A DNA stretch of 64,000 nt. Origin: Pseudomonas panipatensis (GTDB lineage Bacteria; Pseudomonadota; Gammaproteobacteria; Pseudomonadales; Pseudomonadaceae). Shown piece after piece: positions 34,899-44,321 of this stretch. Both the position numbers and the translations under genes were made by a program. The notes beneath the pieces were generated by a model. That model saw only the letters and a program-made list of their open reading frames with translations, was not told the origin of the DNA and made no database searches. The stretch lies in the NCBI RefSeq assembly GCF_900099785.1, contig NZ_FNDS01000008.1, positions 124,001-188,000 on the forward strand, read 5' to 3'. Numbering within the stretch: the stretch's first letter is position 1; each line of letters starts with the position of its first letter.

Positions 34899-36197
34899 AT
34901 GCACGACTACGTCACCTGGTTACGTCACGCTTCCCCCTACATCAACGCCCACCGGGACTGCACCTTCGTGGTGATGCTCCCCGGCGAAGGCGTGGAAGAC
35001 CCGAATTTCGGCAACATCGTCCATGACCTGGTGCTGCTGCACAGCCTCGGCGTGCGTTTGGTGCTGGTGCATGGCTCGCGCCCGCAGATCGAAGCGCGCC
35101 TGGCTTCCCGCGGGCTGGCGCCGCGCTTCCATCGGGGCCTGCGGGTCACCGACGCGCCGACCCTGGAGTGCGTGATCGACGCCGTGGGCAACCTGCGCAT
35201 CGCCATCGAAGCGCGCCTGTCCATGGACATGGCCGCCTCGCCCATGCAGGGCGCGCGCCTGCGCGTGGCCTCGGGCAACCTGGTCACCGCGCGGCCGATC
35301 GGCGTGGTCGAGGGCATCGACTATCACCACACCGGCGAAGTGCGGCGGATCGACTGCAAGGGCATCAACCGGCTGCTCGGCGAGCGCTCCATCGTCTTGC
35401 TGTCGCCGCTCGGCTATTCGCCCACCGGGGAAATCTTCAACCTCGCCTGCGAAGACGTGGCCATGCGCGCGGCCATCGAGCTGGGCGCGGACAAGCTGAT
35501 CCTCTTCGGCGCCGAGCAGGGCCTGCTCGATGACAACGGCAAGCTGGTCCGCGAGCTGCGCCCGCAGCAAGTGCCGGCGCACCTGCAACGCCTGGGCAGC
35601 AGTTACCAGGCGGAGCTGCTCGACGCCGCCGCCCAGGCCTGCCGCGCCGGGGTGCGGCGCAGCCATATCGTCAGTTTCACCGAAGACGGCGCGCTGCTCA
35701 GCGAGCTGTTCACCCGCGCCGGCAACGGCACCCTGGTGGCCCAGGAGCAGTTCGAGCAACTGCGCGAGGCGAACATCGAAGACGTCGGCGGCCTGCTGGA
35801 GTTGATTCGCCCGCTGGAAGAACAAGGCATCCTGGTGCGCCGTTCCCGCGAGGTGCTGGAGCGCGAGATCGAGCAGTTCAGCATCGTCGAGCGCGAAGGG
35901 CTGATCATCGCCTGCGCGGCGCTCTATCCGATCGCCGATTCCGACGCCGCCGAACTGGCCTGCCTGGCGGTGAACCCGGAGTACCGCCACGGCGGTCGCG
36001 GCGACGAGTTGCTCGAACGCATCGAGGAACGCGCCCGCGCCCTCGGCGTGAAGACCCTCTACGTGCTCACCACGCGCACCGCGCACTGGTTCCGCGAGCG
36101 CGGCTTCCAGCCCAGCAGCGTCGATCGCCTGCCGGCGGCGCGCGCCTCGCTGTACAACTACCAGCGCAATTCGCAGGTCTTCGAAAAGGCCCTCTGA
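34899..36197 (+). CDS. argA: N-acetylglutamate synthase
   Basis: A 432-residue classical ArgA acetylating glutamate, the first step of arginine synthesis. The amino-acid-kinase-like domain (about residues 1-285; LVLVHGSRPQIEARL near 49) binds arginine for feedback inhibition. The GNAT acetyltransferase domain (about 290-432) carries the acetyl-CoA loop NPEYRHGGRGDELL (about 356). The start at ATG 34899 has only a weak CTGGA site 6-7 nt upstream, in keeping with regulated translation. A three-Arg mini-frame precedes it. The C-terminal ASLYNYQRNSQVFEKAL is typical of proteobacterial ArgA. Confidence 0.96.
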   Translation: MHDYVTWLRHASPYINAHRDCTFVVMLPGEGVEDPNFGNIVHDLVLLHSLGVRLVLVHGSRPQIEARLASRGLAPRFHRGLRVTDAPTLECVIDAVGNLRIAIEARLSMDMAASPMQGARLRVASGNLVTARPIGVVEGIDYHHTGEVRRIDCKGINRLLGERSIVLLSPLGYSPTGEIFNLACEDVAMRAAIELGADKLILFGAEQGLLDDNGKLVRELRPQQVPAHLQRLGSSYQAELLDAAAQACRAGVRRSHIVSFTEDGALLSELFTRAGNGTLVAQEQFEQLREANIEDVGGLLELIRPLEEQGILVRRSREVLEREIEQFSIVEREGLIIACAALYPIADSDAAELACLAVNPEYRHGGRGDELLERIEERARALGVKTLYVLTTRTAHWFRERGFQPSSVDRLPAARASLYNYQRNSQVFEKAL

Positions 36198-36224
36198 GGT
36201 TCGCCCTGCAACCCTCCGCGCCCT

Positions 36225-36285
36225 CGTAGGATGGCGTGGAGCGCAGCGATAGCCATCGATGCTTCCGCCGCGTTCCTGCCATCCT
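36225..36285. repeat. Pseudomonas-type intergenic repeat (GTAGGATGG family), single degenerate copy
   Basis: CGTAGGATGGCGTGGAGCGC at 36225 followed by AGCGATAGCCATCGATGC closely resembles a GTAGGATGG...AGCGATACCCATC sequence that recurs between genes in several Pseudomonas genomes (from memory). GGATGGC at 36229-36235 can pair with GCCATC at 36252 or with GCCATCC at 36278-36284. It sits between convergent argA and gshA. Confidence 0.5.
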
Positions 36286-36378
36286 GCAAACCGGCCGATC
36301 GCTTGCTCGGCAGGGCACGCCGGCGATGCGCGGGAGCGGAGGGCGGACAACCCGTTCGCGGTTATCCGCCGCCCGGCC

Positions 36379-37965
36379 TCACACCCCGATCAGACCCAGG
36401 ATGCTCGCCTGGTAGGCCGCGACGAAGGTATCGAAGTCGCCTTCCGGCTGCCGCTCCAGCTCCTCCTGTTCGGCCAGCGAGGTGCTGGCCAACCGTTCGA
36501 AGCGTGCCTGTTCGGCCGGCTCCAGCGGCTCCGAGCGCAGGTACTCGGCATGCTGGCGGCTCTGGCGCAGGGCGAAGGCGGCGAAGCTCTCGCCCCTGAC
36601 GCGCATGTCCGCCAGTACGCGCGCGGAGGGCGTGCACTCGGGGTCGGCGACCTTCTCGCGCTGCTGCGCCAGGCTCTGCATATGGACCGTGTCGCCGTGG
36701 GCGCGGTCGAGCAGCTCGGCGATGGGCGCGATGCGCGCCAGTAGCTCATTGGCCCAGTCCTGCAGCGCGACGGTCTGGCCGCCGCGTTGCAGGTGCAGGC
36801 CGGGGCGCCGGCCTTCCTTGACCACCTTGAGGAAGTTGGCGGTGGCGCCGCCGCATTCGCCGTCGGCCAGCAGCGGGCTGTCGGCCAGCGCGCAGTAGAG
36901 CAGGAAGGCGTCGAGGAAGCGGCCTTCGGTGGCATCGATGCCCAGGGGCAGGAAGGGGTTGATGTCCAGGCAGCGTGCTTCGACGTACTGCACGCCGCGC
37001 GCCATCAGCGCCTGGATCGGCCGCTCGCCGGTGTAGGTGACGCGCTTGGGACGGATGCTCGAGTAGTACTCGTTCTCGATCTGCAGCACGTTGGTGTTCA
37101 GTTGCACCCATTCGCCGTTCTGCTGGGTGCCGATCTTCTCGTAGGGCGGGTAGGGCGTGCCGACCGCGCGGCGCAGACTCTCGATGTAGCTGTCGAGGTC
37201 GTTGTAGCAGGGCGTCAGGCCGGCCTGGGCGTTGTTCTGGTAACCCAGGTCGCTCATCCGCAGGCTGGTGGCGTAGGGCAGGTACAGGGTGTGTTCGTCG
37301 AACTGCTGCAGTTGGTGCGGGCGACCGCGCAGGAAACCAACGTCGAGGGCCGGCGAGGCGCCGAACAGGTACATCAGCAGCCAGCTGTAGCGACGGAAGT
37401 TGCGGATCAGCGCGATGTAATGGGCGGACTGGAAGTCGCGCGGGTCCTGCCCGCCATCCTCTTCGCGCTGCAGCAGTTGCCAGAGCGCCTCGGGCAGCGA
37501 GAAGTTGTAGTGGATGCCGGCGATGCACTGCATGGTCCGCCCGTAGCGCAGGGCCAGGCCCTTGCGGTAGACGTACTTGAGGCGGCCGATGTTCGAGCTG
37601 CCGTAGCGGGCGATGGGGATCTGCTCTTCTTCCGGCAGTTCGCAGGGCATGGACGGACTCCACAGGAGTTCGCTGCCGAGCTGCTGGCTGGCGAAACGGT
37701 GGATCTCGTCGAGCGACGCCAGGGTCTCTTCGACGCTGGTGGTGGCCGGCGTGATGAACTCCAGCAGCGACTCGGAATAGTCGGTGGTGATCAGCGGGTG
37801 GGTCAGCGCCGAACCCAGAGCGCGCGGGTGCGGAGTCAGGGCCAGGTGGCCGGTGCGGTCCACGCGCAGGCATTCGCGTTCGATGCCGTGCAGACACTGG
37901 GTGAGCAGGGGCAGGTTGGCAGCGTCACCGAGCAGAGCCAGGCGGCGGGAGAGTAGGTCGCTCAA
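36379..37965 (-). CDS. gshA: Glutamate-cysteine ligase
   Basis: A 528-residue gamma-proteobacterial GshA, which joins glutamate and cysteine using ATP in the first step of glutathione synthesis. Landmarks: [16 protein letters not shown] (about 27), the substrate-binding [15 protein letters not shown] (about 57), [23 protein letters not shown] (about 105) and [15 protein letters not shown] (about 295). The start codon is TTG at 37965: AAGGA lies 8 nt upstream and the protein then begins SDLLSRRL as expected. No ATG nearby serves. It follows tex and the thioesterase on the same strand but a 9-bp hairpin intervenes. Confidence 0.96.
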   Translation of the reverse strand: MSDLLSRRLALLGDAANLPLLTQCLHGIERECLRVDRTGHLALTPHPRALGSALTHPLITTDYSESLLEFITPATTSVEETLASLDEIHRFASQQLGSELLWSPSMPCELPEEEQIPIARYGSSNIGRLKYVYRKGLALRYGRTMQCIAGIHYNFSLPEALWQLLQREEDGGQDPRDFQSAHYIALIRNFRRYSWLLMYLFGASPALDVGFLRGRPHQLQQFDEHTLYLPYATSLRMSDLGYQNNAQAGLTPCYNDLDSYIESLRRAVGTPYPPYEKIGTQQNGEWVQLNTNVLQIENEYYSSIRPKRVTYTGERPIQALMARGVQYVEARCLDINPFLPLGIDATEGRFLDAFLLYCALADSPLLADGECGGATANFLKVVKEGRRPGLHLQRGGQTVALQDWANELLARIAPIAELLDRAHGDTVHMQSLAQQREKVADPECTPSARVLADMRVRGESFAAFALRQSRQHAEYLRSEPLEPAEQARFERLASTSLAEQEELERQPEGDFDTFVAAYQASILGLIGV

Positions 37966-38072
37966 GTTTGATGTCCTTCACGCGGCGGTCGCCCCACTAT
38001 GGGGGTGGACCAGGCGGTCTACAAGGGGGAGGGCGGCCGGCGTTGTCGCCTGGCGCTGCGACGACTCACCGG

Positions 38073-38093
38073 AGTCCGCGCGGCGCGCGGACT
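38073..38093 (-). terminator. Hairpin between thioesterase gene and gshA
   Basis: Perfect 9-bp stem AGTCCGCGC / GCGCGGACT with loop GGC, 38 nt beyond the thioesterase stop. No T-run. Confidence 0.45.
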
Positions 38094-38130
38094 GCCGATG
38101 GTCAGCATAGAACAGGAAGAAGGGCTCGGC

Positions 38131-38520
38131 TTATAGCTGGGCGAAGGTGCCTTGTCCCTTGGCGACCAGCTTGTCGCCCTGGAGGATTTCCGCTTCCACC
38201 ACCAGCGAGCGGCGCCCGGCGTGCAGGACCCTGGCCACGCAGCGCACTTCGCCCTCGGCGACGGCGCGGATGTAGTTGATCTTGCACTCCAGGGTGACGC
38301 TCTGGCGGTCGAAGCCGTGGGCGCTGGAACAGGCCAGGCCCATGGCCACATCCATCAGCGAGAACAGCGCCCCGCCGTGCATGACGTTACCGCGGTTGCG
38401 CAGGTGCTCGGCCATCTTCAGGCTCACCTCCGCCTCGCCGTCGCCCAGGCGCACCGGTTCGAGGCCGAGGTTGTCGCTGAAGGCGCTGATCATGCGTTCC
38501 CGGCTGGGCATTTCGCTCAT
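38131..38520 (-). CDS. PaaI/YdiI-type hotdog-fold thioesterase
   Basis: A 129-residue acyl-CoA thioesterase-like protein with a single hotdog domain. The catalytic region HLRNRGNVMHGGALFSLMDVAMGLACSS (about 40-68) contains HGG and the helix-start Asp typical of PaaI family enzymes, and the last strand is VEAEILQGDKLVAKGQGTF. Substrate unknown. It begins 10 bp after tex and is probably cotranscribed with it. ATG at 38520 with GGAAACC upstream. Confidence 0.88.
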   Translation of the reverse strand: MSEMPSRERMISAFSDNLGLEPVRLGDGEAEVSLKMAEHLRNRGNVMHGGALFSLMDVAMGLACSSAHGFDRQSVTLECKINYIRAVAEGEVRCVARVLHAGRRSLVVEAEILQGDKLVAKGQGTFAQL

Positions 38521-38530
38521 GGCGGTTTCC

Positions 38531-40867
38531 TTACTTCTTCTTCAATTGTTTGGCGTTGGCGAACAGCGACGCCATGGCGTTGTTGCTCGGCGCCTTGTTC
38601 TCCTGCCGCGGGGCGCCACGCTCCTGGCGTTGCTGGCCAGCGGCGGGACGGCCGCCGCGCGGGCCTTCGACTTTCTCGCCAGGGGTGTCGCCCATGCGCA
38701 TGGACAGGCCGACGCGGTTACGCGGGATATCCACTTCCATGACCTTGACCTTGACGATGTCGCCGGCCTTGACCACCTCGTAAGGATCCTTGACGAACTT
38801 CTCCGACAGCGCCGAGATGTGCACCAGGCCATCCTGGTGCACGCCGATGTCGACGAAGGCGCCGAAGTTGGTGACGTTGGTCACCACGCCCTCCAGCACC
38901 ATGCCCGGCTTGAGGTCCTTGAGGCTCTCGATACCGTCCTGGAACTCGGCGGTCTTGAACTCCGGGCGCGGGTCGCGGCCGGGCTTGTCGAGTTCCTTGA
39001 GAATGTCGGTGACGGTCGGCAGACCGAAGTGCTCGTCGGTGAACTTCTTCGGGTCGAGGCGCTTGAGGAAGCCCGAGTCGCCGATCAGCGAGCGGATGTC
39101 ACGGCCGGTATCGGCGGCAATGCGCTGCACCAGCGGGTAGGTTTCCGGGTGCACCGCCGAGGCGTCCAGCGGGTTATCGCCGTTCATCACGCGGAGGAAG
39201 CCGGCGGCCTGCTCGAAGGTCTTCTCGCCGAGGCGGCTGACCTTCTTCAGTTCGTCGCGGGTCTTGAACGCGCCATTGGCGTCACGGTGCGCCACGATGT
39301 TCTGCGCCAGGGTGCTGTTGAGGCCGGAGATGCGCGCCAGCAGCGCCGCCGAGGCGGTGTTGACGTCGACGCCGACGGCGTTCACGCAGTCTTCCACCAC
39401 CGCATCCAGGCTGCGCGCCAGTTGCAGCTGCGACACGTCGTGCTGGTACTGGCCGACGCCGATCGACTTGGGTTCGATCTTCACCAGCTCGGCCAGCGGG
39501 TCCTGCAGGCGGCGGGCGATGGACACGGCGCCGCGCAGCGAGACGTCGAGGTCCGGGAATTCCTTGGCGGCCAGTTCCGAGGCCGAGTACACCGAAGCGC
39601 CGGCTTCGCTGACCATGACCTTGGTGACCTTCAGCGCCGGATATTTCTTGATCAGCTCGCCGGCCAGCTTGTCGGTCTCGCGGCTGGCGGTGCCGTTGCC
39701 GATGGCGATCAGCTCGACCTGGTGCTTGGCGCAGAGCGCGGCGAGCACGGCGATGGTCTGGTCCCACTGGTTCTTCGGTGCGTGCGGGTAGACGGTGGCG
39801 GTTTCCAGCAGCTTGCCGGTGGCGTCGACCACCGCAACCTTCACGCCGGTGCGCAGGCCCGGGTCGAGGCCCAGGGTGGCGCGCGGGCCGGCCGGGGCGG
39901 CCAGCAGCAGGTCGTGCAGGTTGCGGGCGAAGACGTTGATCGCCTCCAGGTCGGCGCCTTCGCGCAGTTCGCCGAGCAGGTCGGTTTCCAGGTGGGTGTA
40001 GAGCTTGACCTTCCAGGTCCAGCGCACCACCTCGGCCAGCCACTTGTCGGCGGCGCGGCCCTGGTTGGCGATGCCGAAGCGCTCGCCGATCATGATTTCG
40101 CAAGGATGGGCGGTGCCCGGCAGCTCTTCGCCGACCTTCAGGGCAACGCTGAGCACGCCTTCGTTGCGTCCGCGGAAGATCGCCAGGGCGCGGTGCGAGG
40201 GCGCGCTCTTCAGCGGCTCGTCATGCTCGAAGTAGTCGCTGAACTTGGCGCCTTCCTGCTCCTTGCCGGGCACCAGGCGCGCGGTCAGGGTGGCGTTGTC
40301 CTTGAGGAACACGCGCAGGCGGTCGAGCAGGGTGGCGTCTTCGGCGAAACGCTCCATGAGGATGTACTTGGCGCCTTCGAGCACGGCCTTGATGTCGGCG
40401 AAGCCTTTCTCGGCGTCGATGAAGCGTGCGGCTTCGCTGTCCGGGCTCAGGGTCGGGTCGTTGAACAGGGCGTCGGCCAGCTCGCCGAGGCCGGCTTCCA
40501 GGGCGATCTGGCCCTTGGTGCGGCGCTTCTGCTTGTACGGCAGGTAAAGGTCTTCGAGGCGGGTCTTGGTGTCGGCCAGCTTGATCTCGCGGGCCAGTTC
40601 CGGGGTCAGCTTGCCCTGTTCCTCGATGCTGGCGAGGATCGCCGTGCGGCGTTCGTCCAGCTCGCGCAGGTAGCGCAGGCGCTCTTCCAGCATGCGCAGT
40701 TGGGTATCGTCGAGGCTGCCGGTGACCTCTTTACGGTAACGAGCGATGAAGGGGACGGTGGCGCCCTCGTCGAGCAGGGCGACGGCAGCGGCGACTTGCT
40801 GCGGTTGAACGCGGCCGGAGGGCAGTGCGGAAAGCTCTTCGGCGATACGGGTGTTGATGCTGTCCAT
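38531..40867 (-). CDS. tex: Tex-family RNA-binding transcription accessory protein
   Basis: A 778-residue Tex (YhgF) protein. Domain order: N-terminal helical domains (about 1-200), YqgF/RNase H-like fold (about 325-430; [20 protein letters not shown]), tandem helix-hairpin-helix (about 500-560; [16 protein letters not shown] and [25 protein letters not shown]) and a C-terminal S1 RNA-binding domain (about 648-717; [29 protein letters not shown]). The tail after 720 is Arg/Gly/Gln-rich and disordered. Tex modulates toxin gene expression and stress tolerance in other bacteria. Start ATG at 40867 ([12 protein letters not shown]) with AGGTGGA upstream. A perfect TATAAT lies about 110 bp upstream. 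Confidence 0.95.
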   Translation of the reverse strand: MDSINTRIAEELSALPSGRVQPQQVAAAVALLDEGATVPFIARYRKEVTGSLDDTQLRMLEERLRYLRELDERRTAILASIEEQGKLTPELAREIKLADTKTRLEDLYLPYKQKRRTKGQIALEAGLGELADALFNDPTLSPDSEAARFIDAEKGFADIKAVLEGAKYILMERFAEDATLLDRLRVFLKDNATLTARLVPGKEQEGAKFSDYFEHDEPLKSAPSHRALAIFRGRNEGVLSVALKVGEELPGTAHPCEIMIGERFGIANQGRAADKWLAEVVRWTWKVKLYTHLETDLLGELREGADLEAINVFARNLHDLLLAAPAGPRATLGLDPGLRTGVKVAVVDATGKLLETATVYPHAPKNQWDQTIAVLAALCAKHQVELIAIGNGTASRETDKLAGELIKKYPALKVTKVMVSEAGASVYSASELAAKEFPDLDVSLRGAVSIARRLQDPLAELVKIEPKSIGVGQYQHDVSQLQLARSLDAVVEDCVNAVGVDVNTASAALLARISGLNSTLAQNIVAHRDANGAFKTRDELKKVSRLGEKTFEQAAGFLRVMNGDNPLDASAVHPETYPLVQRIAADTGRDIRSLIGDSGFLKRLDPKKFTDEHFGLPTVTDILKELDKPGRDPRPEFKTAEFQDGIESLKDLKPGMVLEGVVTNVTNFGAFVDIGVHQDGLVHISALSEKFVKDPYEVVKAGDIVKVKVMEVDIPRNRVGLSMRMGDTPGEKVEGPRGGRPAAGQQRQERGAPRQENKAPSNNAMASLFANAKQLKKK

Positions 40868-40977
40868 GAATCCACCTGGGAAAACCAACGAAAATACGGG
40901 GTGTGCTCGGATGGCCGGCCGATCTGTCGCGCCGGCTGACAGGCCTCTCTGACAACGCCCCGCCGCAAAAGCGCCGC

Positions 40978-40983
40978 ATTATA
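40978..40983 (-). promoter_or_regulatory. -10 element for tex
   Basis: On the minus strand the hexamer reads TATAAT exactly, about 110 nt before the tex start. No good -35 hexamer stands at 16-18 bp. It lies in the 233-bp divergent region shared with ompR; GATAAT near 41069 could be the -10 for ompR. Confidence 0.5.
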
Positions 40984-41100
40984 CCCACGGCAAATTGACC
41001 GGGTGGGCGGCTGGTCGGGGAAAAATCTGCTAACAATGGACCGTCCGAGGCCAACCGAGGCTGGGCGATAATGCCCGCCTGATCAGATCCTGGAGCTACC

Positions 41101-41841
41101 ATGAGCAACCCCGCCACCCTGCCTGAAGGTGAAAAGATCCTCATCGTCGACGACGACGCCCGCCTGCGCCGTCTGCTGGAGCGTTTCCTCGACGAGCAGG
41201 GCTACCGCGTGCGCGCGGTGGAAAACACCGAGCAGATGGACCGTCTGCTGGCTCGCGAACTGTTCCAACTGGTGGTGCTCGATCTGATGATGCCCGGCGA
41301 GGATGGGCTGTCCGCGTGCAAGCGCCTGCGCGAAGCGAACAATCAGATTCCGATCATCATGCTCACCGCCAAGGGCGACGAGTCCAGCCGTATCCAGGGC
41401 CTGGAACTGGGCGCCGACGACTACCTGGCCAAGCCCTTCAACCCGCGCGAACTGCTGGCGCGGATCAAGGCCGTGCTGCGCCGCCAGGCGCCGCTGGTGC
41501 CGGGTGCGCCGGCCGGCGAGGACGAGGTGGTGAGCTTCGGCGACTACGAGCTGTTCCTGGCCACCCGCGAGCTGAAGAAGGCTGGCGAAGTGCACATGCT
41601 CACCACCGGCGAATTCGCCGTGCTCAAGGCGCTGGTGCAGCACGCCCGCGAGCCGCTGACCCGCGACAAGCTGATGAACCTGGCGCGCGGCCGCGAATGG
41701 GATGCCCTGGAACGCTCCATCGACGTGCAGATTTCGCGCCTGCGCCGGCTGATCGAGCCCGATCCGTCGAAGCCGCGCTATATCCAGACGGTCTGGGGCG
41801 TGGGGTATGTGTTCGTGCCGGACGGCAACGCGCGCAAGTGA
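41101..41841 (+). CDS. ompR: OmpR-family response regulator (AmgR-like)
   Basis: A 246-residue regulator. The receiver domain has the acidic pair Asp18/Asp19, phospho-acceptor Asp61 (LVVLDLMMPG), Thr in IIMLTAKGD (about 88) and Lys in LAKPFNPRE (about 112). A winged-helix DNA-binding domain follows (about 150-243; DVQISRLRRLIEPDPSKPRYIQTVWGVGYVF). In P. aeruginosa this pair (PA5200/PA5199, amgRS) controls envelope stress and intrinsic aminoglycoside tolerance. CTGGAG lies 6 nt before the ATG. The histidine kinase gene follows after about 135 bp. Confidence 0.95.
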   Translation: MSNPATLPEGEKILIVDDDARLRRLLERFLDEQGYRVRAVENTEQMDRLLARELFQLVVLDLMMPGEDGLSACKRLREANNQIPIIMLTAKGDESSRIQGLELGADDYLAKPFNPRELLARIKAVLRRQAPLVPGAPAGEDEVVSFGDYELFLATRELKKAGEVHMLTTGEFAVLKALVQHAREPLTRDKLMNLARGREWDALERSIDVQISRLRRLIEPDPSKPRYIQTVWGVGYVFVPDGNARK

Positions 41842-41976
41842 GCCCGCGCCGGGATCGCCCCGCAGCCTGTCGCCGCCGCCTGTCGTGACAGTTGCCCTGT
41901 CCACGCGGCGGCCTGGCGTTCTGGACGATCCCCAAGCGTCCGCCATCCCGTGCACGAAACGTCCGGAAATCCCGTT

Positions 41977-43296
41977 GTGAAAACCCCGCTCTGGTTCCCA
42001 CAAAGCTTCTTCACCCGCACCCTCTGGCTGGTGCTCATCGTCGTGCTCTTTTCCAAGGCGCTGACGCTGGTCTACCTGCTGATGAACGAGGACATGCTGG
42101 TCGATCGCCAGTACAGCCATGGCGCGGCGTTGACCGTGCGAGCCTACTGGGCCGCCGACGAGCGCTCGCGCGAGGCCATCGCCAAGTCCGCCGGCTTGGC
42201 CTGGGTGTCCCAGGAGAACGAGCAGCCGGAAGAGCAGCACTGGCCTTACAGCGGCATCTTCCAGCGGCAGATGCGCACCGAACTGGGGCCGGACACCGAA
42301 ACCCGCCTGCGTATCCATCATCCGTCGATGCTCTGGGTGCATGTCCCCAGCCTCGGCGAGGGCTGGCTCGGCGTTCCGCTGTATCCGCACCCGCTGCGCG
42401 GCCAGCAGATCTGGAGCGTGCTTGGCTGGTTCCTCGGCATCGGCCTGCTGTCCACGGCGGCGGCGTGGATCTTCGTGCGCCTGCTCGGCCAGCCGCTGAA
42501 ACGCCTGGTGGTGGCCTCCCGCGAGTTCGGCAAGGGGCGCAGCGTGCGGCTGCCGCTGGGGCAGGACACGCCCAGCGAGATGGCCGAGGTGTATCGCGCC
42601 TTCAACCAGATGGCCGACGACGTCGAACAGGCCGCGCGCGAGCGCGAGCTGATGCTCGCCGGGGTGTCCCACGATCTGCGCACGCCGCTGACCCGCTTGC
42701 GCCTGTCGCTGGAGCTGATGCCGGCGAGCGAGCGGGAGATGGTCGAGGACATGGTCCGCGATGTCGAGGACATGGACGCCATCCTCGACCAGTTCCTCGC
42801 CTTCATCCGCGATGGCCGCGACGAGCCGGTGGAGGAGGGTGACCTCAACGAACTGGTGCGCGAGGTGGTGGCGCCCTACAACCAGGGCGAAGAGCGCGTG
42901 CGCCTGTGCCTGGCGCCCTTGCCGCCCTTCCCGCTGCGCCGGGTGTCGATGAAGCGGCTGCTCGGCAACCTGATCGGCAATGCGCTGAATCATGGTGGCA
43001 GCGGCGTCGAAGTGGCCAGCTACGTGGCCGATGGCGGCGGCGCGCCCTACATCGTGATGAGCGTGCTCGACCGTGGCGCCGGCATCGACCCGCAGGAGCT
43101 GGACAGTATTTTCAACCCCTTCATTCGCGGCGATAAGGCGCGCGGCGGCAAGGGCACCGGCCTGGGGCTGGCCATCGTCAAGCGCATTGCCGCGCAGCAT
43201 GGCGGCAGCGTCGAACTGCGTAACCGCGAAGGCGGTGGCGTCGAGGCTCGGGTCTGCCTGCCGCTCGGCCTGTTGTTACCGCGCGGGGCATCCTGA
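41977..43296 (+). CDS. envZ: EnvZ-family sensor histidine kinase (AmgS-like)
   Basis: A 439-residue inner-membrane kinase. Two membrane helices (about 15-35 and 146-168) flank a periplasmic sensor of about 110 residues. A HAMP domain (about 170-220) follows, then HisKA with phospho-accepting His in GVSHDLRTPLTRLRL (about 233) and the HATPase domain with N-box GNLIGNALNHGG (about 332) and G boxes DRGAGIDP and GGKGTGLGLAIV. I start at the GTG at 41977 (KTPLWFPQSFF), which gives a short cytoplasmic N terminus; a GTG at 41950 would add nine residues and has no ribosome site. It partners with the regulator at 41101. Confidence 0.93.
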   Translation: MKTPLWFPQSFFTRTLWLVLIVVLFSKALTLVYLLMNEDMLVDRQYSHGAALTVRAYWAADERSREAIAKSAGLAWVSQENEQPEEQHWPYSGIFQRQMRTELGPDTETRLRIHHPSMLWVHVPSLGEGWLGVPLYPHPLRGQQIWSVLGWFLGIGLLSTAAAWIFVRLLGQPLKRLVVASREFGKGRSVRLPLGQDTPSEMAEVYRAFNQMADDVEQAARERELMLAGVSHDLRTPLTRLRLSLELMPASEREMVEDMVRDVEDMDAILDQFLAFIRDGRDEPVEEGDLNELVREVVAPYNQGEERVRLCLAPLPPFPLRRVSMKRLLGNLIGNALNHGGSGVEVASYVADGGGAPYIVMSVLDRGAGIDPQELDSIFNPFIRGDKARGGKGTGLGLAIVKRIAAQHGGSVELRNREGGGVEARVCLPLGLLLPRGAS

Positions 43297-43312
43297 GCGC
43301 CTCGGGCGGCCG

Positions 43313-44239
43313 TCACCAGCTCAAGCCATGGCCATCCAGGCGCGCCAGGCGGCCATAGGGCCAGGCGCGATTGTGCGCGCCGTGTCCGCTGGGTAGCTGG
43401 TGGTAAAGCGGTACGCCGAGCGGCTGCAGGTACTCCGCGAAAATCTCTTCCAGGCTGTGGGCGACGTTTTTCCGCGGGCAGTCGGTGAAGGTGCCCAGGC
43501 ACACCGCGCCAAGCCGTGCCGCATCGATGCTCTGCAGCAATTGCCAGAGGCTGCGCTCCAGGCGGTAGTAGGGCTCGCCGACATCTTCCAGAACCAGGAT
43601 CGCGCCCGCTGGCGCGTGGAGCGCCGCGGCAGTGCCGGCGGTGCTCGCCAGGGCGGTGAGGTTGCCGCCGATCAGTTGTCCTTCCACGGCGCCCTTGGGG
43701 CCGCTCAGGTGACTGGCGGGCAGGCGCTGCTCCTGGCCGGCCAGCAGGCGGCTGACCGAAGCCAGCGAGGCCAGGCGTTCGCGCTGTTCGCTGGGCGCGC
43801 TCAGGGGCTGCAGGCCAAGGGCGCTGGCGACGGGGCCGTGGATCGCCGGCAAGCCCTGGCGGTGGAAGGCGCTGAGCAGGATGGAAATATCCGAGAAGCC
43901 GATCAGCGGGCGCGGCGTGGCGGCTTTCAGGCGCGCCCAGTCCAGTTTCGGCACCAGTTGCGCGCAGCCATAGCCGCCGCGCAGGCACCAGACCGCGCTC
44001 ACGCCGTCCAGCTCGAAGGCCTGGTGGAAGTCCTCCAGGCGTTGCTCCAGCGTGCCGGCCAGGTAGCGGTAACGACCATCGGCATGGGCGCCCAGGTGAT
44101 AGTCGATAGCGAAGACTTCGAGTTGCCGCAGGGTCGCTTCGAGGACTTCCTCGGCGACCGCGGAGGCGGGCGAGACCAGGGCGACGCGGCCTTCGATGGG
44201 GGACCAGGTCAGTTCGGCGGGGCGGGGGGATTTGGGCAT
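43313..44239 (-). CDS. ldcA: LD-carboxypeptidase (peptidase family S66)
   Basis: A 308-residue murein tetrapeptide carboxypeptidase that trims the terminal D-Ala from recycled peptidoglycan peptides in the cytoplasm. The catalytic triad is readable: Ser116 in IGFSDIS, Glu in LVLEDVGEPYYRLER (about 211) and His in PLYHQLPSGHG (about 284-290). AVWCLRGGYG (about 82) is the family's substrate loop. It is the likely equivalent of P. aeruginosa LdcA (PA5198). The plus-strand kinase gene converges on it with 16 bp between stops. Confidence 0.93.
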   Translation of the reverse strand: MPKSPRPAELTWSPIEGRVALVSPASAVAEEVLEATLRQLEVFAIDYHLGAHADGRYRYLAGTLEQRLEDFHQAFELDGVSAVWCLRGGYGCAQLVPKLDWARLKAATPRPLIGFSDISILLSAFHRQGLPAIHGPVASALGLQPLSAPSEQRERLASLASVSRLLAGQEQRLPASHLSGPKGAVEGQLIGGNLTALASTAGTAAALHAPAGAILVLEDVGEPYYRLERSLWQLLQSIDAARLGAVCLGTFTDCPRKNVAHSLEEIFAEYLQPLGVPLYHQLPSGHGAHNRAWPYGRLARLDGHGLSW

Positions 44240-44321
44240 GGCTCTGTTCGGCGGAGTGAAGAGGCGCGGTTGCGCGAATGGGCATCCCTTGCGGGACTTC
44301 GTGCGCCGTCGGCGCCCCGGC

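Noticed and set aside
38276-40939. 887-residue open frame antisense to tex
   Set aside because: Overlaps the thioesterase, tex and its promoter; composition is Gly/Val/Ala/Arg-rich with no recognisable domain.
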